The notes under the pieces were generated by a model. The model searched no databases. It was not told the origin of the DNA and worked only from the letters and a program-made list of their open reading frames with translations. The translations under genes and the position numbers were made by a program. A DNA stretch of 11,997 nucleotides, taken from assembly GCA_016287765.1 (NCBI GenBank), contig JAEEWS010000060.1, positions 1 through 11,997 on the forward strand, given 5' to 3'. Source of the DNA: Lachnospiraceae bacterium (GTDB lineage: Bacteria; Bacillota_A; Clostridia; Lachnospirales; Lachnospiraceae). Positions 6,509-11,997 of the stretch are shown here, piece by piece (position 1 is the first letter of the stretch; every line of letters begins with the position of its first letter).

Positions 6509-9442
6509 TTAAACCAACGTGCAATCCCACATTTTTATCTCTGTATCGCTGAAAACGTATTTAAGCCTGGACTGAAGTTCCTCTTTGGTAACTCCCTTAC
6601 GGAGCACCACCTGAAGGAATCCGCCTCCGCCTGCTCCGCACACCATTTTTCCGGCTATAAGATCCTCGATACTGTCAAAGATCTGATCGATCAGAGTGTT
6701 GGTGCTTCCGACGTCTATCATCTTCGAAAGCTCCCAATGTCTGTTTAAGAGTTCCGCAAAAGCATCCACATGTCCGCGCTCAAGTTCAAATCTCATGAGA
6801 GCCGCCACACGCTGGATCTCATCCAGGGCATATACAGTGTCAGCCTCGTTACCTATATATCTTCCTACCACGTCTCTTAAAAGATTACGTGCCAGACGCC
6901 TCTGACCTGTATAGATCAGGCAGAATCTTTCATTCAGTTCATCCATCACATGCTCTTCCGGCTTTATGTGCTGAACCTTAATGTTCTGCACAAGTCCGGG
7001 GCCTGAAGAAGTAAACTTTATACCGTTGGTGACTCCCCCCACCTGATCCTGCCAGCCGCCTCCGGTGGACATGATCTGTTCCATGCAAAGAACTGTACTG
7101 TATAAAGCATCTTCCGTGTGTTCTATACCAAGGAACTCAAAAAGAGCTTTTACACAGGCCGCTGCCAGAATGGAACTGGTTCCGAGACCGCTGCCTTTTG
7201 GAACTCCCGTCACTTCCGTATCCATCCAGAAGCCACCTCCGATCCTGTCAAGCACTGTGTCAAGACTTCCGCCTGTAGCTGGGATCACCCCACAGGCAAG
7301 AAGTGCTGCCTTTTGAAGCACGAAAGAATCAAAGGGATCTCCCACTTTTTGAAGTTCGGATATATCCCGGAATTCACCGTGCACATCCATGTCGCGGCTT
7401 TCAAATACTATCTTCTTATCTTCTATCTTTTTAATGCTGACGCTTACCGGCCTTTCACCCTTAAGAAGTATTGCTGCATTAAGCACCGTTCCGCCGTTTT
7501 CGTTACAATAAGGCGGTGTATCTGACCAGCCTCCGCCCCAGTTCACCCGAAGAGGCAGTGCCACATTTACATTATCTTTCACAATCCGGGCTGCAGTATT
7601 TTCCTGTAGTCCGGCCATGGTCACTCTTAAAATGTTTTTTGAAAGTGAATCAAAGGCCCGGCTCATTTCCTTTTCTCCCACCACTTCACCCAGTGCCCGG
7701 GCTACATAGTAATGAAGCCTCATTTCCGTACCGTAATCGATATCTTTAAGCCTGTTCTCCAGCCATTCGTTCTGTATCTTTGTGAGAGGCGCAGACAAAT
7801 GAGCTTCTGCCGCCGGCTTTTTCCCATTTATCATAGCTGCTATATCATTCATAGCCACTAATTCTGCCATACGCTTGTTCCAGGCAATAATGGCTTCAGG
7901 ATCAGCATCGTTAAAGCCTGCTGCCAGGGACTTACCCCTGATGACATTATCCCAGTCCTCTTCATTTACTTTTTTATACAGGTCAAGAGCTGCCGCTATG
8001 GCTTCTTTTATGGTATCCTTTTCGGGATAAACAGGAGCCAGCCAGAGGTTCTTTGCTATCTTTTTAGGGATCACATGTCCAAAAAGCTTATCCTCCTTGG
8101 GATTGTCCTCCACGCCAAAAATACGGCACACAAATTTGCCGTTTGTCTGCTTTAAACCATGTAACACCACATGGGGCGGTATCTCTTCGTTTGTAACATC
8201 AATGTGGCTAAGGACGGTTCCTTCACCCACTATAGCTTCATCATGTACGTAGCTTACTTCTGCGTACACTCCCTCTCCCACAGATGCCCTGGGTGAAACC
8301 ACAGAGTGGTAGGAAGGATAAACTGAAGAGGAGTTGGTGACCGATGACCAACCCAGATCACTGTAATCTGCCACCCCGCTGCACATGAGTTCCAGAATCT
8401 CTCCCGTAGTTCCGAAATGAATGAACTTGGCAGGTGCAAGACGAAGGAGTTTAAGCCTGTAAGACCTTAAAGCCTCCCAGACTTCTGTTCGGCTCTTCTT
8501 TAATTCCGGGCAGAATTCCCCTTCCGGCTTTTCTTCATAAAAAGCTTCAAGTGTGGAATCCGTGGCAAGCGGATATTGAAAATCCCCGTAAAGAGACAAT
8601 CTTACTTTATCATTAACCTTTTCAAGGTATCTATCATTATCAAAGGCACCATTGGTGCTGATCAGCGAAAACAGGGAATCCAGCACATCCACGCCAAAAA
8701 GGATGGCTCCGGTATCAATGTCCACACAATCCATATCATTCACAGCACCAACAGACCTAAGGGTCTCCACCGACTGCTTGTGCAGGAAGGCTTTCACATT
8801 TCCGTCATTGCCTTTAAGATAGACTCCATGGTCTTTTCCCGTTTCCACATCTTCCTTAAAACTGATCACAGCTGCTCCGGATCCTGACCAGTCTATAAGC
8901 AGAGGATTAAATAAAAGCAGCACATCTCCGCTTAAAAGAAGCATCCCTTCCCTGATCCTTCCGGGCACGGCAGACATGGCTATTAAAAACTCATCAAAAA
9001 GAGTGGAACTTCTTCCGTCCGGAAGCTCATGAGGCACAGGACTGAACAGTTTTCCAAGTGCCGAGTATTGCGGTACTCTCTTACTGTCACCACCGGAATG
9101 GATCACCAGCACTCTCTTTCCTCTCCAGCCGCCATGAGCTTCAAGCCATTTGAGTACTGCAAGGGTGGCTCCTCCGGAACCCACTCTCACTCCTCCCTCA
9201 TCGGGAACAACCGTAAACTGTGTGTGTGCAGGAAGAAATGCCCTCCTGCTTTCTATCTGTAATTCAAAAGAATAAGCCTGGTGCTCATTACTGGCAGTCA
9301 GAATAACATGATCCCACACCGGGAACGAATCCCTGTGAAGACTGCGCTGATAATCACTCCAGGCATCCTGATAAGACTGTGACAGGTAAAGGCTCTTAAA
9401 AGCAGCCCTCCCCCGATCGTTAGTTCTCTTCTCTTCATCCAT
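6509..9442 (-). CDS. fkp: Bifunctional L-fucokinase / L-fucose-1-phosphate guanylyltransferase (Fkp)
   Basis: Salvages free L-fucose: the kinase makes beta-L-fucose-1-phosphate with ATP and the other domain joins it to GTP to give GDP-L-fucose. The 977 residues compare with about 950 for the Bacteroides fragilis enzyme, from my knowledge of the family. The N-terminal pyrophosphorylase (about 40-430) has VGSGGAT (87-93) and HSGGDSKRVPQYSALGK (115-131), the fucose-pyrophosphorylase form of the nucleotidyltransferase loop; residues about 380-420 look like left-handed beta-helix turns. The C-terminal GHMP kinase (about 620-977) has the three family motifs: RVNWGGGWSDTPPY (632-645), PKGSGLGTSS (748-757) and GAGGGGFLQ (936-944). 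Both halves look intact. The ATG has GGAGG 10 nt upstream. Eighteen nt follow the vanZ-like gene and 23 nt precede fucU, so they form one operon. Confidence 0.95.
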   Translation of the reverse strand: MDEEKRTNDRGRAAFKSLYLSQSYQDAWSDYQRSLHRDSFPVWDHVILTASNEHQAYSFELQIESRRAFLPAHTQFTVVPDEGGVRVGSGGATLAVLKWLEAHGGWRGKRVLVIHSGGDSKRVPQYSALGKLFSPVPHELPDGRSSTLFDEFLIAMSAVPGRIREGMLLLSGDVLLLFNPLLIDWSGSGAAVISFKEDVETGKDHGVYLKGNDGNVKAFLHKQSVETLRSVGAVNDMDCVDIDTGAILFGVDVLDSLFSLISTNGAFDNDRYLEKVNDKVRLSLYGDFQYPLATDSTLEAFYEEKPEGEFCPELKKSRTEVWEALRSYRLKLLRLAPAKFIHFGTTGEILELMCSGVADYSDLGWSSVTNSSSVYPSYHSVVSPRASVGEGVYAEVSYVHDEAIVGEGTVLSHIDVTNEEIPPHVVLHGLKQTNGKFVCRIFGVEDNPKEDKLFGHVIPKKIAKNLWLAPVYPEKDTIKEAIAAALDLYKKVNEEDWDNVIRGKSLAAGFNDADPEAIIAWNKRMAELVAMNDIAAMINGKKPAAEAHLSAPLTKIQNEWLENRLKDIDYGTEMRLHYYVARALGEVVGEKEMSRAFDSLSKNILRVTMAGLQENTAARIVKDNVNVALPLRVNWGGGWSDTPPYCNENGGTVLNAAILLKGERPVSVSIKKIEDKKIVFESRDMDVHGEFRDISELQKVGDPFDSFVLQKAALLACGVIPATGGSLDTVLDRIGGGFWMDTEVTGVPKGSGLGTSSILAAACVKALFEFLGIEHTEDALYSTVLCMEQIMSTGGGWQDQVGGVTNGIKFTSSGPGLVQNIKVQHIKPEEHVMDELNERFCLIYTGQRRLARNLLRDVVGRYIGNEADTVYALDEIQRVAALMRFELERGHVDAFAELLNRHWELSKMIDVGSTNTLIDQIFDSIEDLIAGKMVCGAGGGGFLQVVLRKGVTKEELQSRLKYVFSDTEIKMWDCTLV

Positions 9443-9460
9443 AAGTCAGTATCCTCCACC

Positions 9461-9898
9461 TTACCCCTTTAATTTATTTATGATCCATCCGACCAGAGAC
9501 ACCAGTCCGATCCCGATCATAAATCCGATAATGTCGACTCCAAAGTCTATTATATCAAATTCGCGGGTGGGAAGGAATATCTTTATTGTCTCATCTGCCA
9601 GTCCCACTGCCGCGCATATCCCCACCGCAGGCCAAAATCTCTTAACGCAGATCCTCACCACTATTCCCAACAGGAAATAAAGCGGTCCGTGTAAGATAGT
9701 CCGAAACTTCTGAGAGTCTGCAATCTCTCTCATAAATCCTTCCTGAAAGTACTTCACTATCAGCTCATGGACTCCGTTTGAAACTTTCCATGTATCCTCC
9801 GGTGATTGAAATGTGAGAAAAAAAATCCCCCCTACCACTGCCAAGATCGGCAGTACCACTGCAATTATCCTCTTCATCTTTGACCCTTTCCTACCCAT
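9461..9898 (-). CDS. VanZ-like small membrane protein
   Basis: A 145-residue integral membrane protein with about four membrane segments (roughly 9-29, 69-85, 89-103 and 118-141). The sequence DETIKIFLPTREFDIIDFGVDIIG (about 102-125) carries the VanZ-family pattern of an acidic residue, FxP-x-R, a D-rich turn and a following hydrophobic helix. VanZ itself confers low-level teicoplanin resistance, but most relatives have no known role, so resistance should not be assumed. Two starts are possible: 9898 (AAGGA about 10 nt upstream) or the ATG at 9875-9877, which has AGGAAAGGG upstream and begins right at the first hydrophobic helix (138 residues). It is the first gene of the fkp operon, 18 nt before fkp, suggesting a membrane task linked to fucose or its glycoconjugates. 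Confidence 0.75.
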   Translation of the reverse strand: MGRKGSKMKRIIAVVLPILAVVGGIFFLTFQSPEDTWKVSNGVHELIVKYFQEGFMREIADSQKFRTILHGPLYFLLGIVVRICVKRFWPAVGICAAVGLADETIKIFLPTREFDIIDFGVDIIGFMIGIGLVSLVGWIINKLKG

Positions 9899-9994
9899 AT
9901 AATATAAATCCTTTATACGAAATCTCTTTGAAGTGATCAGAAAAAGACGTAAGCATTCGTCAACGATTTTTTATCCCTTTTCTCTATTCCTTCC
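9899..9994 (-). promoter_or_regulatory. Upstream region of the vanZ-fkp-fucU-araC operon
   Basis: This must hold the promoter of the salvage operon if vanZ is its first gene. The best motif is TTGACG (9958-9963, minus strand) followed after 16 nt by TCTGAT (9936-9941). Another -10-like box, TATAAA (9912-9917), has no good -35 and would leave almost no leader for the 9898 start. The AraC-type repeats seen before gmd are not found here. Confidence 0.3.
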
Positions 9995-10023
9995 TTGACT
10001 CCGCCCCGCATACATGTTATTAT
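9995..10023 (+). promoter_or_regulatory. Strong extended -10 promoter for the TNT toxin cassette
   Basis: TTGACT (9995-10000), a 17-nt spacer and TATTAT (10018-10023), with TGt directly before the -10 box, make a near-consensus extended -10 promoter. Transcription would start near 10030, roughly 145 nt before the preferred toxin start, leaving room for the structured leader. Confidence 0.6.
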
Positions 10024-10136
10024 CACCACAAGCAGAACATTCTATATTTCTTATTTCTAAGTATATCTGTTTTTCGGAGAGTTCCTGCTTAAATCATCTA
10101 AACCGAGCAGGTGGCTTTTCAATTAAACCGTGATCT

Positions 10137-10168
10137 GTCCTCCTGCGTAAAACATTACAAGGGAGGAC
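10137..10168 (+). promoter_or_regulatory. Hairpin that sequesters the toxin ribosome binding site
   Basis: GTCCTCC (10137-10143) is perfectly complementary to GGAGGAC (10162-10168), which contains the ribosome binding site for the TTG start at 10174. A smaller inner stem GTAA/TTAC (10147-10150 and 10155-10158) can form in the loop. As RNA this would hide the site and lower toxin translation. Pairing is seen; the regulatory role is inferred. If translation instead begins at the upstream GTG (10111), the hairpin is inside the coding region. Confidence 0.5.
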
Positions 10169-10173
10169 TGTTA

Positions 10174-10653
10174 TTGAAAGTAAACTGTTACGGAAAAAGA
10201 ATTAAGCAATTGGATGTCGTTGCTGATAATGCCTTTTTGAATGACAAAGGTCAAGTAAATTGGAACTTGCTCATTAATGCTGATGAACATGGTTTTGACT
10301 TGAATGGATGCATGGAAAACGGAAAGCATATTATGCCGGATTACATTCTTCCCAAGGGGATGAGGATAATACGGTATGGCGGTAACCAAGGAAACTTTAC
10401 TGCTCCCCTTGGAACGCCATACGAAAAGCTCTCTTTGCCGTTTCTTCAAGAATCACGAGTGTATCACGAGTATGTTGTAAATAAATCATGTAAAGTCGTG
10501 TGTGTAGTGACAAAAGGATACGTTGCAAAAGGCTTTAGTTCCGAAGGTGGTGCCATTCAGTTCTTTCATGCAAGAAAGATTTATGAACTGCAACGGGAAA
10601 AAGTGTTAAAGGAGGACTTCAGATGGATAATAAAAGCATTGTTGAAGCTGTAG
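10174..10653 (+). CDS. Stand-alone TNT-domain protein (NAD+ glycohydrolase-type toxin)
   Basis: Resembles the TNT domain of the Mycobacterium tuberculosis necrotizing toxin, which kills by hydrolysing NAD+. From the TTG start it is 159 residues. The TNT hallmarks appear in order: LPKGMRIIRYGG (59-70), GNFTAPLGTPYEKLSLP (73-89), YHEYVV (97-102) and GYVAKGFSSEGGAIQFF (115-131), then KIYELQREKVLKE (135-147). R67, H98 and Q129 match positions I recall as functionally important in TNT, to be checked by alignment. The TTG at 10174-10176 is chosen because GGGAGGA lies 7 nt upstream; an in-frame GTG at 10111 (180 residues) has no clear ribosome binding site. No signal, LXG or other delivery domain is present. 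The last 31 nt overlap the next gene. One 60-nt line inside the ORF is about 33% GC, against 58% for a line in fkp. Confidence 0.75.
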   Translation: MKVNCYGKRIKQLDVVADNAFLNDKGQVNWNLLINADEHGFDLNGCMENGKHIMPDYILPKGMRIIRYGGNQGNFTAPLGTPYEKLSLPFLQESRVYHEYVVNKSCKVVCVVTKGYVAKGFSSEGGAIQFFHARKIYELQREKVLKEDFRWIIKALLKL

Positions 10654-11033
10654 CTAATGATATTACAAATACCATCCTCATATCTTCCTCCGAAAAGAAT
10701 CTGGATATTATCCGGTATATATTAAAAAAATACAACGTGCCTTCGTATATGTATTCTCTTGGCTCCGAAAATGACGAAAAAGTCAATCTTTTCTGTGCAA
10801 ACGGACACTGGATGGTCACAAACGTTGAAAGAGGTCACAGACAATCAGAATCAAGTCACGATGACATTGATTCCGCAAGTCAGGATTTTTTTTCTCAGCT
10901 GACCAGATCCGGATTTAAGCTCAAACGTATGAATCGTTATTATGCAAAGCACAAAACGTCACTTCCGGACGTAGAAGTAAATCGGATTCAAGAAATTATT
11001 AAAAACTCGCTTGCCAAAGTTGCTTCATATTAA
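10623..11033 (+). CDS. Unknown protein, probable immunity partner of the TNT toxin
   Basis: A 136-residue soluble protein of no family I can name with certainty. It starts inside the last 31 nt of the toxin gene, with AAGGAGG 7 nt before its ATG, an arrangement typical of toxin-immunity pairs. A segment with YSLGS (44-48), then W63, then ERG (69-71) and a helix SASQDFFSQL (84-93) recalls the W...ERG pattern of several small polymorphic-toxin immunity families (Imm59-like is one idea). No signal peptide or membrane segment is present, consistent with neutralising a cytosolic NAD+-degrading enzyme. The role rests mainly on position. Confidence 0.6.
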   Translation: MDNKSIVEAVANDITNTILISSSEKNLDIIRYILKKYNVPSYMYSLGSENDEKVNLFCANGHWMVTNVERGHRQSESSHDDIDSASQDFFSQLTRSGFKLKRMNRYYAKHKTSLPDVEVNRIQEIIKNSLAKVASY

Positions 11034-11043
11034 TTATCAATGA

Positions 11044-11187
11044 TCACGTCTTGGAGGAGATCTCCGACATCTGCAGTCTCCCTCTGGAAACAGTTCTAAG
11101 TGTACAGAATTCAAGAAATATCCCACCAATTGCATTTTTATCACTGGGGCCTTCTACAATTACCGCAACAACCTTCTTCTCATTCAT
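11044..11187 (-). pseudogene. Truncated TOPRIM-like protein fragment
   Basis: A 47-codon ORF begins MNEKKVVAVIVEGPSDKNAI, followed by GGIF. The pattern of a beta strand followed by EGPSDKNAIG is the start of a TOPRIM-type nucleotidyl-transfer/hydrolase domain (conserved Glu in VEGPSD). After residue 25 or so the sequence stops resembling the fold and ends at 11044, so about 90% of such a protein is missing. Its ATG overlaps the stop of the preceding minus-strand ORF in an ATGAATGA arrangement, suggesting an original two-gene operon. Called a remnant; family assignment is moderate. Confidence 0.5.
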
Positions 11188-11371
11188 TCATGAGGCCCCG
11201 TCCTGCTTTACGAAAAGCTCTCGCAATCTTCAAGCTATCCGTCTCATCATAAATAGCCTCGTCTTGTCCGCCCAATGTGATGCTTCTGATATACATACTT
11301 CGAAGATTATTATTTTCCTTAACATTCTTCATGTGAATATATCTGTTCTCAGGATTAATCGTTGAAAACAT
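11180..11371 (-). CDS. Small hypothetical ORF in the degraded patch
   Basis: A 63-residue ORF (rich in charged residues, with SITLGGQDEAIYDETDSLKI and ARAFRKAGRGLMNE) that I cannot assign. It overlaps the TOPRIM-like fragment by a few bases, consistent with an old operon. It has no proper ribosome binding site: the nearest AAGGAG is about 20 nt from the ATG, and the upstream bases belong to the IS66-like fragment. It has probably lost its own control region and may be a passenger or a remnant. Confidence 0.4.
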   Translation of the reverse strand: MFSTINPENRYIHMKNVKENNNLRSMYIRSITLGGQDEAIYDETDSLKIARAFRKAGRGLMNE

Positions 11372-11484
11372 AATACTTTTCTTATCAACAACTCCTTAAG
11401 TGATAACGTGCATTCCTGTTGTTGCTTGATAATACCGGCCCATTTTTGAAGAGCGTATTGCTTCTCGATTTTGGTCGAATTCAT
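11329..11484 (-). pseudogene. 5' fragment of an IS66-type accessory gene (tnpA-like)
   Basis: An ATG with a perfect AGGAGGA six nt upstream (11491-11497) opens a 51-codon ORF. The N-terminal part (STKIEKQYALQKWAGIIKQQQ, then ECTLSLKE, about residues 3-31, as short blocks) resembles the start of the small IS66 accessory protein TnpA, which usually reads W..II..C..SG.tvk..C. The rest of that ORF (the YYyW-vr part) is absent; after residue 31 it reads out of frame through the neighbouring 63-residue ORF. It appears to be the broken end of an insertion sequence joined to unrelated DNA near 11385-11395. IS66 terminal repeats were not found. Confidence 0.45.
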
Positions 11485-11533
11485 TTGGTGTCCTCCTGAG
11501 ATCAAAGTGTTCGCACGAGTTGTACGATTCGTG

Positions 11534-11617
11534 CTACCAACACATCATCTCATACCGGAGCGGATCCGTCGAGGGTACACACAGTGAAGCATTTACTACC
11601 ACACATCTTCTCATACC
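11534..11617. repeat. Pair of 22-23 bp direct repeats, about 62 bp apart
   Basis: A 23-bp unit at 11534-11556 (starting CTACCAACAC, ending TCTCATACC) recurs as a 22-bp unit at 11596-11617. They differ by one missing A and one substitution. The spacer is unrelated unique sequence containing the palindrome CGGATCCG. Two copies only, so not a CRISPR. They precede the IS66-like gene start and may belong to the end of that element or be binding sites for a protein. Confidence 0.7.
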
Positions 11618-11672
11618 AAATTATAATCATCAAAGATATGCACTATGAAACGCAGCTCCATGGTTTTGTTTC

Positions 11673-11997
11673 CTATTCCACCGTAACACTCTTTGCCAAA
11701 TTCCTGGGCTTATCCACATCAAGTCCTTTTGCCACAGAAACATAGTATCCCATAAGTTGTAAAGGCACTACCGCAAGACTTCCAATAAAGTACTCATCTA
11801 CCTTTGGTACATAAACCGTAAAATTAACCTGATCCTCGATCTCGTAATTTCCGTAAGTAGTAAGTCCCATAAGATACGCCCCTCGGCTCTTGCATTCAAG
11901 CATATTGCTGACAGTCTTCTCATACAGTTTGCTCTGCGTAAGTGCTCCTATAACCAGAGTTCCCTGTTCGATGAGACTGATCGTTCCATGTTTAAGT
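11673..11997 (-). CDS. glmS: Glucosamine-fructose-6-phosphate aminotransferase (GlmS), C-terminal part only
   Basis: Makes glucosamine-6-phosphate from fructose-6-phosphate and glutamine, the entry to peptidoglycan and amino-sugar synthesis. Only the last 107 or so codons are in the window; the 5' part is beyond the right edge. The reading frame from the edge gives LKHGTISLIEQGT and ends KGLDVDKPRNLAKSVTVE, the nearly invariant GlmS C-terminus with the catalytic Lys of the isomerase domain in AKSVTVE. The visible segment is the end of the second SIS (sugar isomerase) domain. A TAG stop lies at 11673-11675. No terminator is evident in the 60 nt downstream. Confidence 0.97.
   Translation of the reverse strand, partial: LKHGTISLIEQGTLVIGALTQSKLYEKTVSNMLECKSRGAYLMGLTTYGNYEIEDQVNFTVYVPKVDEYFIGSLAVVPLQLMGYYVSVAKGLDVDKPRNLAKSVTVE

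Larger units (their letters stand above)
11034..11672. other. Degraded accessory patch between the toxin cassette and glmS
   Basis: This 639-nt stretch has no intact recognisable gene. It holds the TOPRIM-like fragment, the 63-residue hypothetical ORF and the IS66-like fragment, all minus strand, then about 180 nt without an ORF. That last part contains a GCACGA/TCGTGC dyad (11513-11534 region) and the direct-repeat pair at 11534-11617. I see no clear terminator for glmS or for the toxin cassette. Confidence 0.7.

Noticed and set aside
9461..9898. Glycopeptide resistance function for the VanZ-like gene
   Set aside because: No vanHAX or other resistance genes are present, and most VanZ-family proteins are not resistance factors.
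10020..10075. ATATAC/ATATAG repeats on the minus strand upstream of vanZ as a second AraC site
   Set aside because: Only 5-6 bases match in an AT-rich stretch and the spacing is about 19, not 21 bp.
10102..10173. GTG start at 10111 and possible upstream coding part of the TNT protein, including a frameshifted longer toxin
   Set aside because: An in-frame TAA lies at 10099-10101, no ribosome binding site precedes the GTG, and the peptide encoded in other frames upstream shows no recognisable pretoxin domain.
11534..11617. CRISPR array
   Set aside because: Only two imperfect copies and no cas genes.
11640..11672. Tn7 end or IS66 terminal inverted repeat next to glmS
   Set aside because: No recognisable Tn7 end, IS66 end or target duplication could be found by eye.

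Overview
The window looks like a chromosomal segment of a Gram-positive Clostridia, most likely a Lachnospiraceae-type bacterium. The grounds are strong GGAGG-type ribosome binding sites, tightly packed operons, U-tailed terminators, a VanZ-like protein and the style of the protein sequences. This is inference; no rRNA or other taxonomic marker is present.

Left part (1-1584): a fatty acyl-ACP thioesterase gene (minus strand, running off the left edge) is divergent from a TetR-family regulator (plus strand). The space between them holds a good sigma-A promoter for tetR, a perfect 11-bp-arm inverted repeat just after the predicted transcription start (a likely operator), and a possible extended -10 promoter for the thioesterase. 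A very stable terminator closes tetR.

Centre (1583-9898, all minus strand): a complete GDP-L-fucose supply locus in two transcription units. The upstream unit runs vanZ-like membrane protein, fkp (fused L-fucokinase / L-fucose-1-phosphate guanylyltransferase), fucU (L-fucose mutarotase), araC-family regulator, and ends in a terminator folded into the last codons of araC. The downstream unit, gmd-fcl-manC, makes GDP-L-fucose from mannose-1-phosphate. Salvage (FucU, then Fkp) and de novo synthesis (ManC, Gmd, Fcl) therefore sit side by side. Between the units lies a candidate promoter preceded by two direct repeats exactly 21 bp apart, the spacing expected of an AraC-type dimer. The AraC protein is thus a candidate switch between the two routes. 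No fucosyltransferase, fucose permease or fucose catabolic gene is visible.

Right part (9899-11672): a more AT-rich accessory patch. A small two-gene plus-strand cassette encodes a stand-alone TNT-domain (NAD+ glycohydrolase-type) toxin and an overlapping unknown protein, probably its immunity partner. It has its own extended -10 promoter and a hairpin that would hide the toxin ribosome binding site. Beyond it are broken minus-strand fragments: a TOPRIM-like N-terminus, a small hypothetical ORF and an IS66 TnpA-like N-terminus, followed by a pair of 22-23 bp direct repeats. The patch ends at the 3' end of glmS (11673 to the right edge), a gene end that is a known integration target in many bacteria.
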